DNA of 64,000 nucleotides from Chlamydia suis (GCF_900169085.1 NZ_LT821323.1:62001-126000); one strand, 5' to 3'; positions 28,852-37,625 are shown, counted from the first letter of the stretch. Made by a program: numbers and translations. Notes: a model not told the origin generated them from the sequence alone.

Positions 28852-29779
28852 TATAGACGCAAAGCCCCTTCTTTTGTGCCCAGTCCAGGGCTTCTTTCTT
28901 AGAGGGAAAGGTCGTCAATGCGGTAGCCATGGCATCTGCGAAAGCACAACTTTCATCAATCACGGACACTGCTACGATAGGATATCGACTCTCTTCTAAA
29001 GGGGTGCCAGTTACGGGATCTAGGATGTGTGTATAGATTTTTTTATTCACACACCATTTCTGGTATTGGCTTCCACTTGTCGCGATGGCGTGATTATTAA
29101 GCTGAAGAATCTTAGGCGTTGCTGATGAAGCAACGGCCCAAAGTCTTCCGGAGGGGTGCTTCCCAGCGACCTTGATTTCTCCTCCCCATTCTACATAATA
29201 ATTTTGACAAAATTGGGAGCAGACAAGTCCTAATAAATCCACTGTAAATCCTTTGACGGCTCCACAAAGATCTAATTGGACAAGTGGAGACAGTTTTTTT
29301 AACGTTTGCTGGGTTTTATCAAGAGAGAGTAGATGCCAGCCTGTGTTCTGCTTGTAAGATTGAAGGAGGTCTTGAGGAGGGAGTGTTTGGGATTTCAGGT
29401 GAAGCAACCATAAATTTTTTAAGGCTCCTAATGTGGGATCAAAACGTCCATCAGAAATGGTATGAAATCGGTCGATTTCACATAAAAAGGAAAAAAGCTC
29501 TGGAGATAAGGGGATAGGAGAGCTTGTGTCGGCTCGATTAATGCGCGAAATTTCAGAGCAAGGATTCCAATTATTGAATATCTGATCAATGTGGTTAAAA
29601 ACGCGATCGATTTCTTTTTGAGCCTGTTTTACTTGGTGAGGGGAGAGCGTTCCTCCAAATACAATGCGGTAAGGGATAGTCATGCGGACTCCTTCAAAAG
29701 TTGTTTTTGAAGGAGGAGAGCAGGCCTGAATCAAGAACAGAGCACAGATTAGCACGTATGACGTGAAAAACTTTCCCAT
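28829..29779 (-). CDS. apbE: FAD:protein FMN transferase lipoprotein (ApbE)
   Basis: ApbE attaches FMN to threonine residues of redox proteins; in chlamydiae the expected client is the Na+-translocating NADH:quinone reductase. I use ATG 29779 (MGKFFTSYV...), which gives a 316-residue lipoprotein with lipobox LIQAC (Cys 20) in a typical signal; the open frame extends to 29848 without a signal. The family pattern [16 protein letters not shown] (near 270) and the [12 protein letters not shown] segment (near 165) are visible. The start overlaps the end of folD by 31 bases; the end overlaps convergent smpB by 23 bases. Confidence 0.9.
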   Translation of the reverse strand: MGKFFTSYVLICALFLIQACSPPSKTTFEGVRMTIPYRIVFGGTLSPHQVKQAQKEIDRVFNHIDQIFNNWNPCSEISRINRADTSSPIPLSPELFSFLCEIDRFHTISDGRFDPTLGALKNLWLLHLKSQTLPPQDLLQSYKQNTGWHLLSLDKTQQTLKKLSPLVQLDLCGAVKGFTVDLLGLVCSQFCQNYYVEWGGEIKVAGKHPSGRLWAVASSATPKILQLNNHAIATSGSQYQKWCVNKKIYTHILDPVTGTPLEESRYPIVAVSVIDESCAFADAMATALTTFPSKKEALDWAQKKGLCVYITDKNAS

Positions 29780-30612
29780 GTATTTCTCATTAGCAGGGCA
29801 ACGGTCATTGGGCCAACCCCTCCGGGGACAGGAGTTATTGCCTGGCAAACTGGCGCAACATTATTAAAATCTACATCACCAGCAAGTGAATACCCTTTAG
29901 GATTAGCTGCGGGGATTCTTGACGTGCCCACATCGATCACAATGGTTTTTTCAGAGATCATTTCTCGGGTTACAAAAAGAGGTACACCAATGGCGGAAAC
30001 AAGAATATCTGCAGTTCTCGTGATCTCTGAGATATGTTCGGACTGGCTATGAAGGACGGTTACACTAGCATTCGTATCGGCATGTTTTTGCATAAGTAAA
30101 GCTGCTAGAGGTTTTCCTACAATATTACTACGTCCTAAGATAACAACGTGTTTCCCGTAGAGAGAAATTTCATAATATTTGAGAAGCTCAACAATCCCTG
30201 CGGGAGTGCAAGGAACAAACCCATCTGTTTCTCCAAGAAGCAGTTTGCCTACGTTTGTAGGATGTAGGCCATCGACATCTTTATCGGGAGAAATGGAGGA
30301 AAGAATAGCTTGAGTATCCAAATGTTTAGGAAGAGGAAGTTGAACAAGGATACCATGGATATCTTCATCGCAGTTGAGCTGATGGATAAGTGCTAGAATA
30401 TCCGAAAGGGTAGCATCTGAAGGTTTTCGGTAAGATCTAGATACCATTCCTAAATCTGTGGCGCGCTTCACTTTCATGCTTACGTAAATTTCTGAGGCAG
30501 GGTTGTTTCCTACCAAGACAACAGCAAGACCTGGAGCTCCCGAATGGGACTGAATCTGGTCTTTGATTGTTGCTAGAATACAGTTAGCAGCTGGAGCGCC
30601 CTTTAATAACAT
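29749..30612 (-). CDS. folD: Methylenetetrahydrofolate dehydrogenase/cyclohydrolase
   Basis: FolD interconverts 5,10-methylene-, methenyl- and 10-formyl-tetrahydrofolate for one-carbon metabolism. I use ATG 30612 (MLLKGAPAAN), giving 287 residues; a TTG two codons further upstream is also in frame. Signatures are visible: the substrate region YVSMKVKRATDLG (catalytic Lys, near 52), QLPLPKHL (near 98), the NADP site VVILGRSNIVGKP (near 158) and the C-terminal PGGVGPMTVALLM (near 264). It is followed by apbE with an overlap, suggesting one operon. Confidence 0.96.
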   Translation of the reverse strand: MLLKGAPAANCILATIKDQIQSHSGAPGLAVVLVGNNPASEIYVSMKVKRATDLGMVSRSYRKPSDATLSDILALIHQLNCDEDIHGILVQLPLPKHLDTQAILSSISPDKDVDGLHPTNVGKLLLGETDGFVPCTPAGIVELLKYYEISLYGKHVVILGRSNIVGKPLAALLMQKHADTNASVTVLHSQSEHISEITRTADILVSAIGVPLFVTREMISEKTIVIDVGTSRIPAANPKGYSLAGDVDFNNVAPVCQAITPVPGGVGPMTVALLMRNTWESFSRHTC

Positions 30613-30731
30613 GCACAAATACAGAGTTAAGAGGTTTTATCCGTTGTTCGAGGAAGCTGAGAAGATCATCCTCCAGTCCAGTGTACAAAAGCAGATGAAT
30701 TTTTAAAACTTATTAGAAGATAGAGAAAGAA

Positions 30732-31175
30732 TTAGATCTGAGGAGTGAAAGACTTTTTTTGAGTCAGAAGACTGAGAAATGTGCCGTAGGGAAGGTCTAC
30801 TAAGATTACATGTTGTAAATCAGCGAGAAAAGTCATTCCGTATAAGCAAAGAGGGCGATTGAAAAAAGCAAGCACAGGGTAGGACAGGAAATAGAAGGTA
30901 AGAGCAAACAGTGCGCTAATTAAAGGAAGAGAGATCCAACGCTCTTTTATAAAGAACTTTTGTGTTTTGTACAGGATAAGAGAGGTGCTTACATAAAGAA
31001 ATGCTTGGATACCCATAAAGCAAGTGGATCCCATATCGCAGAGAAGACCAGAGAGCATTGCCCAAAGAAGAACGCGTTCTTTAGGATGAGAATAAAAAGT
31101 AGTGACGACCAAAGGAGCAAAATACACTGGCCGCCATTCAGGAAAATATCGGGGAAACAAGAGAAAACTGAGCAA
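30732..31175 (-). CDS. Probable rod-shape-determining protein MreD (CT079-type); true start uncertain
   Basis: The gene corresponds to CT079, usually left hypothetical. The 147-residue frame from TTG 31175 is almost wholly hydrophobic, with about four to five membrane segments. The pattern WAMLSGLLCDMGSTCFMGIQAFLYV (read as two parts, about 43-67) closely resembles the MreD signature of a membrane helix with GLL-D followed by G-x-A. MreD is a partner of MreC and MreB in cell-wall or division complexes. The frame stays open upstream to 31355 without any ATG, GTG or TTG, and the upstream codons would complete the first membrane helix. An ATT at 31259, preceded by GAGG five bases away, would give 175 residues, a normal MreD length. 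Confidence 0.65.
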   Translation of the reverse strand: MLSFLLFPRYFPEWRPVYFAPLVVTTFYSHPKERVLLWAMLSGLLCDMGSTCFMGIQAFLYVSTSLILYKTQKFFIKERWISLPLISALFALTFYFLSYPVLAFFNRPLCLYGMTFLADLQHVILVDLPYGTFLSLLTQKKSFTPQI

Positions 31176-31365
31176 CGAAATGGAGAGTAGCGTTATACGC
31201 GAAAGATTCTCAGAGAAGATTTTGAATAGAGATGGGAGGAGGTTTTTGGGTAGAGGAATGAGAGCCTCAATAGTTAGATGTTTGCATCTGGAATATAAAA
31301 GATAGAGCGATTTACGGCAATAGAGGGGGAGGAAAAGATAAAAGGGGTTTAATTAGAAGAGCGCG

Positions 31366-31384
31366 TTTTATAGTTTTTATAAAA
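31366..31384 (+). promoter_or_regulatory. Inverted repeat in the ltuB promoter region
   Basis: TTTTATA-N5-TATAAAA is a perfect 7-bp inverted repeat lying 59 bases before the ltuB ATG. Its TATA parts could act as a -10 element of this late gene. I cannot assign the start site. Confidence 0.35.
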
Positions 31385-31442
31385 AGCGATTCTAATTAAA
31401 ATTAAAATATATTTTGAAATAAAACCATTCTGGTTTCTGCTC

Positions 31443-31736
31443 ATGAAAAAAAGAGGTAGTCGTAAGCTGGCGCAAGTGATTGGGCGTAAGACCAGGAAAT
31501 ATTTCCCGGGCTCTATCGAGAATAGAACTCCAAAGGGGCCAAAACATTACTATAGCACGGACTTGGAAGAAAAAGAGACTCTTAGAAAGCGAGCGGAAGA
31601 GTTCGACGCTCTGGTCCACTCACTCTTAGATAAGCAAAATTCTCCAAATCCTGACCACATTTTGGTGTTCACTTATCAGAATGGGTTTGTAGAGACGGAT
31701 GTACATAATTTTGGTAGGTATTCTGTAAAATTGTAA
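31443..31736 (+). CDS. ltuB: Late transcription unit B protein LtuB
   Basis: LtuB is a 97-residue protein known only as a product of a late developmental gene of Chlamydia; its job is unknown. The first half is highly basic (KKRGSRKLAQVIGRKTRKYF), the second half mixed, with no membrane segment or signal peptide. The small size and basic N terminus would fit a protein packaged in elementary bodies or bound to nucleic acid, but this is inference. The ATG is 67 bases after an AT-rich region with the TTTTATA/TATAAAA repeat. A structured RNA and terminator follow its stop. Confidence 0.93.
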   Translation: MKKRGSRKLAQVIGRKTRKYFPGSIENRTPKGPKHYYSTDLEEKETLRKRAEEFDALVHSLLDKQNSPNPDHILVFTYQNGFVETDVHNFGRYSVKL

Positions 31737-31739
31737 TTA

Positions 31740-31990
31740 AGGGAAAAGAGCTAATAAAAAACTAGTCAGTGGGATTACTCACAATGGAAAGACGGAGGGC
31801 CTGGGTGTACATATAGGTCCCAAAGACCGCTTAGTCATAAAGATCTCCAAAATCTTTATAACTGAGCGGTTAGGCATGAGTGCCTGTTTAGGGCTACAGA
31901 GATGCGCTTTATTGCATCTACCCGCTTTTTCCTTCTCATCCATTTTTTTGGTTTTTTTCGCAAGGCATACTCGCCTTGCGTTTTTTTTTG
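31740..31990 (+). ncRNA. Probable structured small RNA (or processed 3' leader RNA) between ltuB and the CT082-type gene
   Basis: This 250-base stretch carries no plausible protein in the plus strand but several strong hairpins. A 19-bp stem with one mismatch and one G-U pair spans 31826-31870 (loop CTCCAAA). AGGCA/TGCCT follows at 31872-31885, AGATGC/GCATCT at 31900-31919, and a perfect intrinsic terminator at 31959-31989. The spacing and final terminator are what a discrete small RNA looks like. C. trachomatis annotation places a doubtful small protein (CT081) here. Boundaries are estimated: the 5' end could be a separate promoter or processing of the ltuB transcript. Confidence 0.6.
31959..31989 (+). 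terminator. Strong intrinsic terminator after ltuB and the structured RNA
   Basis: An 8-bp perfect stem CGCAAGGC (31959-31966) pairs with GCCTTGCG (31973-31980) around a 6-base loop and is followed by nine T. It separates ltuB and the putative RNA from the CT082-type gene starting at 32096. Confidence 0.93.
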
Positions 31991-32095
31991 TCTAAATGAT
32001 TTTTAACGCGCGATAGTTTTGTTTTTATAATTAACTGTTTCAGTTTAAAATTATTGTTACCATTCACCGGCTTTTTATTTTTTAAGGAAATATTT

Positions 32096-33772
32096 ATGTC
32101 TGTTTTTGGAAGTGGTAACGTATCTCCTGCAACACCGGATTTTGATCCTTCAATTTTGATGGGGAGACAGGCTGCATCTACTAATGCTGCTAAAGAAGCT
32201 TCTGGAGCATCCCAGGCCAAGGAGACTTCTGCTGCAGAACAGCAAGCCTTGATAAGCTCCGGGGCGGAGACGGATTATATTACGGATCTGCAGCAAGCCG
32301 AGGGTAAATACAAAAAAACTCTTGATAAAACTTCGAAATCTCCTAAAGCCAAGTTGAAAGGAAGTTTTTCTAAGGTGCGTGCTGGTACTAAAGGATTTCT
32401 AATAGGATTCGGGACACGCGCCTCGCGTATTTCTGCACGTAAGGCTGAAGCCAATGGGGAAGGGATGTCCATGATTCCCAGCCAAATGGAATACGTTAAG
32501 AAAAAAGGAAATCGAGTTTCTCCCGAGATGCAAAATTTTTATCTTGGGGCTTCAGGGTTATGGAGTACAACGTCTGGAGTTTCTTCCATAACAGAAAATC
32601 GTTTAGGATCCACTTCGCTATCTTCGATTTCCTCAGTAGCAACATTGCATGATCCCGTCTCTGTGGAGAAGCTATCGGCTAGCGAGATCACAACTCTAGC
32701 CTCTTTTAATCCTACTGTGCGCGCAGCTTCTTTAAATGAGCACACGATTAATGCTTGGACAGAAGCTCGATTAGGCGGTGAAATGGTTTCGACCCTTTTA
32801 GATCCTAATATTGAGACCTCTTCTCTTTTACGTAGAGCCCCCTCTGTAGGGAACGAAGGAATGGTGGATGTGTCCGACATGAGTAATCAGACGGCAAGTG
32901 CATCCATGGAAGGATTGGTGAACTCTGTGGTCCAGGATCCTACGTCTTTAGAAGGGGAGAAGCAGAAAGAGAAGCTCTCTTTAGAAGAGATGGCTGCTAT
33001 GGCAAAGATGATGGCAGCGCTACTAAGTTCTGGTCAGGGAATGGCTTTTTTTGTTGCTTCTTCTACAGAAGGGTTAGGAGCTACACAATTTCCAGAACCT
33101 AAATTTTCAGGAACCATCCCGCACCATTTTGCTAAAAAGGAAAGGAAAGAGGATGTTTGGGAAGACGGTTCGCGGTTAGGAAGTATATCTTTCAATGCCC
33201 AGGAAAAAACCTCGGCAGTCTTTTTGCCAACAACAAGTTTACATGAAGAGGCTTCTTACAGGTTCCCATTAGGGGAAGCTCCCTGGGATGTTAACGAACT
33301 TCCTTTTGCAGTTCAACATAGTGCATCGTTTATAGAACAGGATGCTAATACGGAACAAGATCTGATTCAAGACAAAAGTACTGGGATGATTTCTGTTTCA
33401 GCAGAGGTGGTAGGCCAGGATACAATCAGTTCTGCTTATCAGTTTCCTTCTCATTTAGGAATGGCGGTATTAGCTCCTATCCCCATTTCTACAGAGGATT
33501 ACCAGACCATTGTGGAGCATCGTAAAGGTCCTGGAGGTCCTCCCGATCCGTTAATCTATCAATACCGTAATGTGGCTGTTGATCCAGCGATTATTTTCAC
33601 CGCACCCTCTCCTTTCAGTGTCTCTTCGCGTTTTTCTGTACAAGGAAAACCAGAAGTATTTGCTGCATATGATGATAGTCAAGAATCTGCAGAAGATAAC
33701 AGAGGGGATGGGGAACAAGAGCAAGAGCAGGATAAAGCGAATAAAACAGAGGATGCTGGAGGTGATTCGTGA
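32096..33772 (+). CDS. CT082-type type III secretion substrate (558 residues)
   Basis: The protein corresponds to CT082, which studies in C. trachomatis report as a type III secreted late protein with the chaperone CT584. I set the start at ATG 32096 (MSVFGSGNVSPATP), preceded by AAGGAA; the frame extends to 32054 without a good ribosome site. The N-terminal 30 residues are Ser/Thr/Pro/Ala-rich, as in secretion signals. There is no membrane segment. A methionine/alanine-rich helix lies near 300-330 (EEMAAMAKMMAALLS), and the C terminus is very acidic (EQEQEQDKANKTEDAGGDS). Function is unknown. It overlaps CT083 by 4 bases. Confidence 0.85.
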   Translation: MSVFGSGNVSPATPDFDPSILMGRQAASTNAAKEASGASQAKETSAAEQQALISSGAETDYITDLQQAEGKYKKTLDKTSKSPKAKLKGSFSKVRAGTKGFLIGFGTRASRISARKAEANGEGMSMIPSQMEYVKKKGNRVSPEMQNFYLGASGLWSTTSGVSSITENRLGSTSLSSISSVATLHDPVSVEKLSASEITTLASFNPTVRAASLNEHTINAWTEARLGGEMVSTLLDPNIETSSLLRRAPSVGNEGMVDVSDMSNQTASASMEGLVNSVVQDPTSLEGEKQKEKLSLEEMAAMAKMMAALLSSGQGMAFFVASSTEGLGATQFPEPKFSGTIPHHFAKKERKEDVWEDGSRLGSISFNAQEKTSAVFLPTTSLHEEASYRFPLGEAPWDVNELPFAVQHSASFIEQDANTEQDLIQDKSTGMISVSAEVVGQDTISSAYQFPSHLGMAVLAPIPISTEDYQTIVEHRKGPGGPPDPLIYQYRNVAVDPAIIFTAPSPFSVSSRFSVQGKPEVFAAYDDSQESAEDNRGDGEQEQEQDKANKTEDAGGDS

Positions 33773-34251
33773 GAATTATCCCTTTTGATCCTTATGGATC
33801 GATGATCTTTCAAGGGATTGCCAAAGATCCTCAAGAACGCAAGTCTACGAGTATATCAGAAAAAATTGCAGAAGAGATCTCTCGTAATGAATCCTTGCGC
33901 ATGGCTTTGTTAGCCATTGCGGAACAGGAAGATCGAGAAAAAAAACAACGTCATAGATTTAAAATTCTAACTAAAAAGCAAACTAAAGTTTTGTTGGGTC
34001 AACTACGGCATTTTCGGTTGGACTTTCAAAAACTTCAGATGGGAGGAACTATCGAGTGGTCTTGGGATGATGAAACGGAGCATTCGAAGTCTTTAGGATC
34101 ACGGATTACAAAAAAAACTAAAAAATCCATTCGTATTGGCTCTGCTGCAGCACAAGCAATAGCTCATGCTGCAGAGGCCTGGGTGATTGCTCGCAATGAA
34201 GGAATCCTGGAAATGACTTTATCGCTATTTCCCAATAAAGAATGCGAGTAA
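33769..34251 (+). CDS. CT083-type small protein coupled to the CT082-type gene
   Basis: This 160-residue protein corresponds to CT083; I recognise no family. It starts with GTG at 33769, overlapping the CT082 stop by four bases (GTGA), so the two are co-translated. It is rich in Lys/Arg/Glu, with coiled-coil-like heptads (about 25-75, EKIAEEISRNESLRMALL and EQEDREKKQRHRFK), a Ser/Lys-rich centre, and an Ala-rich helix (about 124-145). It has no membrane segment. The tight coupling suggests work with its neighbour, perhaps as a partner or co-substrate; this is inference. Confidence 0.75.
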   Translation: MRIIPFDPYGSMIFQGIAKDPQERKSTSISEKIAEEISRNESLRMALLAIAEQEDREKKQRHRFKILTKKQTKVLLGQLRHFRLDFQKLQMGGTIEWSWDDETEHSKSLGSRITKKTKKSIRIGSAAAQAIAHAAEAWVIARNEGILEMTLSLFPNKECE

Positions 34252-34265
34252 CCTTGCAGATGTCA

Positions 34266-35348
34266 TCAGGCAGCTTGTTTTTTCTCGCTCGGAGGGAATG
34301 GAATAATTAAAGGGGGTTGTTCCTCTTCTCGACCTGGAGAGTAATACAAAGCACATTCTTTCACTAATCCATCCCAGATATCTTGTAGTTTACGTTGTTG
34401 TCGTTCTGTAAGATTTTCTATAACAATCATGTCTTCTGTATTGAGAAGAAATCCATTCTCAGACCAGTTTACAGATCCTGTGATAAGAGTCTTTTTATCG
34501 AAAATGCCGAATTTATGATGAAGTTGGTATGGGGTTACTTTTTCATAGATAGAAAGACTAGGGTTCTCCAACTGTTTAATTTGTTGTACGAGGAAGGATT
34601 TAAATCCCCTGTCGACTAGGATCTCCACGTCAACGCCACGGTTCTGTGCAGAATTCAATTCTCCAATAATTTGTGGAAGGGTAAGAGCAAACATGCCAAT
34701 TTGGATGGATTCCTTAGCAGCGCGAATGTGGTGGAGTACTTTATCTAAAGCAGAAGAATTTCCTTCATCTAAGGAAAAGTATTCAATAGGTTGGTTATTA
34801 ATGGAGCAGCGGCCAGAGGTTTGTGTCTTGATGAAATGACAAAGTTCTGGGCTTTTCAATCCAATAATGAGATTTGCGCTTTTTTCTAAGGAGGCTAATG
34901 TAAAATTTGCAGATCCTAGCCAGGCGGTTTCTCCATCTATGGCCATGGTTTTTTGGTGCATGAGTTTTCTTCCTACGGGCGGATGTTCTACTAGGGTAAG
35001 GTAGGGAGAGGGTGAGAAATCTGCATTTTTTGCGATACGCTGGTAATGAATACACACAGGAATTTGCGCTGTTACTTGCTTTTTCAAACTCGTCGTGATA
35101 GCGGGGATAGAAAGATCATAGATACTTAGAAAGATCTCTTTTTGAGCAGAATTTATCGCATCACAGAGAACTTGAGTAATATTATCGCCGCATTGTTTAG
35201 CAAAAATCACCGGTTCTTGGGATTCAAGAAACGTTTGAAAGGTATCTGCGGATGGATTCGGGGCAGGGGCTTTTAATAAACACCCTCCGATAAAGAGGGA
35301 GGCTAGGCTGACCGAGATTTTATAAATAAGGTGTTTTGTTTTTTTCAT
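34266..35348 (-). CDS. Phospholipase D-like lipoprotein (CT084 type)
   Basis: The 360-residue protein has an N-terminal lipoprotein signal (lipobox FIGGC, Cys 23). It carries two phospholipase D half-sites: HQKTMAIDGETAWLGSANFT (near 135) and HHKFGIFDKKTLITGSVNWS (near 278), each with the H-x-K-x4-D and G-S-x-N pattern, so a complete HKD active site is predicted. Typical substrates of the family are phospholipids or nucleic acids. It corresponds to CT084, a relative of the multi-copy phospholipase D group in the plasticity zone of C. trachomatis. It converges with CT083, with 14 bases between the stops. Confidence 0.9.
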   Translation of the reverse strand: MKKTKHLIYKISVSLASLFIGGCLLKAPAPNPSADTFQTFLESQEPVIFAKQCGDNITQVLCDAINSAQKEIFLSIYDLSIPAITTSLKKQVTAQIPVCIHYQRIAKNADFSPSPYLTLVEHPPVGRKLMHQKTMAIDGETAWLGSANFTLASLEKSANLIIGLKSPELCHFIKTQTSGRCSINNQPIEYFSLDEGNSSALDKVLHHIRAAKESIQIGMFALTLPQIIGELNSAQNRGVDVEILVDRGFKSFLVQQIKQLENPSLSIYEKVTPYQLHHKFGIFDKKTLITGSVNWSENGFLLNTEDMIVIENLTERQQRKLQDIWDGLVKECALYYSPGREEEQPPLIIPFPPSEKKQAA

Positions 35349-35502
35349 TTGCTTATGTTTAGCTCCTTGACACCTCGATAAGGTGCTGTGTTTAATCTAC
35401 TCATGAATAGTTATTAATAATATAATTTTTTTACGTGTATTTATTTTCTTTTAATTAAAAACAAAACAAAAAACGGTCTTTTTTGAAAAAAGAGGATCTT
35501 TT

Positions 35503-37242
35503 TTAAGAAAAGTACTGATGCCAACGAGACGCAACAAGCTTTTGTGTTGCTTCGTCTGATTCAAGCTCTTTAGGATAAGAAGGTTTCATGAGGGCATTTA
35601 GAATCATAGGAGGGCGGTAGTGTATCTTATGATTTGTTGTGCCACTCACAGGGATATGCAAGTCCGTTGCTGGGGATGATCGTGTGAATGTTCGCCATAA
35701 AAACTCTTTCGTACTAGAAAGAGTTTTGGATAGGTCTTCTGATAGAACGATTAAAGGCCACTGCTCTAAGTAAGGTTCCTTGAGTAATAAGGAAATGTCT
35801 ATGTCCTGAGGAGAAGTTTCTAGAACTAAACATCCTCCACAAAATACTCCTATGCGAAAGACTCCAGGAAGAGAAGGGCCTCGGTATTGTCGGGGCAAAG
35901 ATCGGATTGGTGTTCCGACTCCTAAAAAAATGCCTTTAGAACCTTTATTTAAGGCTGGTCCAGTGTAATCTAGAGTGTCATTAGCGGTGTCTGAAAGGAT
36001 AAGAAGATCTCGATCAAAGCGCATGCGCTCTAATACGCATTCTAATAGGCTAGGGAAGTGATTTAAATCTATGGATTGATCTGTAATCCACAAAAATTTT
36101 GTTAAAGATAGTTGCCCTTCCCCAAGTATTCGTAAAGAGGATCGTAAGGCTTCCTTCCAGTAGCGCTCTTTAACTATAGCAGCAGCCACTGCATGAAATC
36201 CTGCTTCTCCGTAGCTTTTGAGAGCGCGAACCCCGGGCATAATCAGTGGGAAAAGAGGATCAAGGATTTCTTGAAGCTTGTTCCCAAGAAAAAAATCTTC
36301 CTGAAAGGGTTTTCCTACGATAGTGGCAGGATAGATAGCATCCTTTTTGTGATACAAACGTTTACAGTTAAAAACTGGAAAATCATGTGTTAGACTATAG
36401 TACCCGAAATGATCCCCGAAAGGTCCTTCAGGACGACGCTGTCCTGCGAGAGCTTCTCCTGTCAGAATGAACTCAGCATCACATAGAAGCGGATGCTGAG
36501 ATAAAGGATCTTTTTCTATAAAGGAGAGCTTTTTGTTTTGTAAAAAAGAACAGAAAACTAGCTCTGGGACGTTTTCTGGGAGAGGGGCAATTGCAGATAG
36601 GATCAAAAAGGGGTTGCCTGAAAGGAAAACTGTGACAGGAAGATTTTGTTGTTTTTTCTCCGCTTCAAGGAAATGAGCACCACCTCCTTTTTGAATTTGG
36701 AAATGCAACCCTAAGGTATGTTCATCGAAGCGTTGCATGCGGTACATTCCCAAATTAGGAACACCATTCTCGGGCGACTGCGTGTAAACTAGAGGGAGTG
36801 TTAAAAAAGGGCCTCCATCTTCTGGCCAGCTCGTGAGCATGGGAAGCTGGGAGAGGTTGGGGGGATCTCGCCAAAGAAAAGGGGAAGGTCGGAAACGTCG
36901 TTTGTGTAGTCCTAAAGAAGAAAGGCCTCGTTTTAGAAGGGAGCGGTGTTTCCATAAAGAGGAGAAAGAGGGGGAGGAGGTCAGTAGGCTGACAACCTGA
37001 TCTAAAAGATGAGAGGAAAGATCGGGAAATAGAAGGTCTACACGTTTCTGAGTTCCGAATAGATTAGTGAGCACGGGAAAGGGAGAACCTTTCACGTTGT
37101 GAAAAAGAAGGGCGGGGCCTTCGTTCTCTACGACTCTGCGATGAATCTCAGCTATTTCTAGATAAGGATCTACAAGGACATGGACATCTATGAGCTCTTG
37201 TTGAGCACGCAGATAATCCACCAAAGAGCGTAAGGAAAACAC
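35503..37242 (-). CDS. ubiD: UbiD-family decarboxylase
   Basis: UbiD enzymes use prenylated FMN to decarboxylate aromatic or unsaturated acids. The 579-residue length and family regions (GRPEGPFGDHFGYYS near 276; the cofactor-binding stretch IVGKPFQEDFFLGNKL near 310; later EAGFHAVAAAIVKERYWKEAL near 345) are evident. In chlamydiae, which make menaquinone through the futalosine route, a UbiD-like enzyme is expected to perform the late decarboxylation; that pathway role is inference. A UbiX partner is not in this window. The start is the ATG at 37242. Confidence 0.92.
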   Translation of the reverse strand: MFSLRSLVDYLRAQQELIDVHVLVDPYLEIAEIHRRVVENEGPALLFHNVKGSPFPVLTNLFGTQKRVDLLFPDLSSHLLDQVVSLLTSSPSFSSLWKHRSLLKRGLSSLGLHKRRFRPSPFLWRDPPNLSQLPMLTSWPEDGGPFLTLPLVYTQSPENGVPNLGMYRMQRFDEHTLGLHFQIQKGGGAHFLEAEKKQQNLPVTVFLSGNPFLILSAIAPLPENVPELVFCSFLQNKKLSFIEKDPLSQHPLLCDAEFILTGEALAGQRRPEGPFGDHFGYYSLTHDFPVFNCKRLYHKKDAIYPATIVGKPFQEDFFLGNKLQEILDPLFPLIMPGVRALKSYGEAGFHAVAAAIVKERYWKEALRSSLRILGEGQLSLTKFLWITDQSIDLNHFPSLLECVLERMRFDRDLLILSDTANDTLDYTGPALNKGSKGIFLGVGTPIRSLPRQYRGPSLPGVFRIGVFCGGCLVLETSPQDIDISLLLKEPYLEQWPLIVLSEDLSKTLSSTKEFLWRTFTRSSPATDLHIPVSGTTNHKIHYRPPMILNALMKPSYPKELESDEATQKLVASRWHQYFS

Positions 37243-37318
37243 GTCGCGGTCTGTTTATTCAAAAATTCAAAAAAGCCTTCCTGCTTTCCTAAAAAAGCTT
37301 TTGTCAGGTAGAGAATGC

Positions 37319-37345
37319 GCATGCTGAGAGAAAATCTCAGCATGC
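37319..37345. repeat. Perfect 11-bp inverted repeat downstream of rpmB
   Basis: GCATGCTGAGA (37319-37329) and TCTCAGCATGC (37335-37345) form a perfect hairpin with loop GAAAA. It lies 10 bases beyond the rpmB stop and upstream of ubiD on the minus strand. No T-run follows on either strand, so it may be an RNA-stabilising or processing hairpin rather than a classical terminator. Confidence 0.75.
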
Positions 37346-37355
37346 ATACGGGACG

Positions 37356-37625
37356 CTAAAAACCTTTACTTTTAGCTCGCGCAACAACTTTATCTAGTCC
37401 TAATTTATCAACTAAACGTAGCGCTGCTGCAGAAATCTTAAATTTAAGGAAGCGATTTTCTTCTGTAGACCAAAGTCTCTTAGTCATCATATTGGGAAGG
37501 AAACAACGTTTCGTTCTTCCTGTAACTTTTAAACCGATTCCTTTTTTCTTTTTAGAAATCCCTCGGATAGCATAGCTATAGCCGCGACGAGGCTTTCTTC
37601 CTGTAAGTGCACATTTCTTCGACAT
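37356..37625 (-). CDS. rpmB: 50S ribosomal protein L28
   Basis: L28 is a small component of the large ribosomal subunit. The start is ATG 37625 ([18 protein letters not shown]), giving 89 residues; the open frame runs 14 residues further upstream without support. The family opening C-x-x-T-G is present, but only one cysteine of the usual zinc-ribbon set is visible in this form. The sequence is strongly basic. It stands alone, with a hairpin immediately downstream. Confidence 0.96.
   Translation of the reverse strand: MSKKCALTGRKPRRGYSYAIRGISKKKKGIGLKVTGRTKRCFLPNMMTKRLWSTEENRFLKFKISAAALRLVDKLGLDKVVARAKSKGF

Noticed and set aside
31936-32220. A 94-codon minus-strand frame across the terminator and CT082 start
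   Set aside because: It reads through a perfect intrinsic terminator and the start of a well-supported gene; composition is that of a shadow frame.
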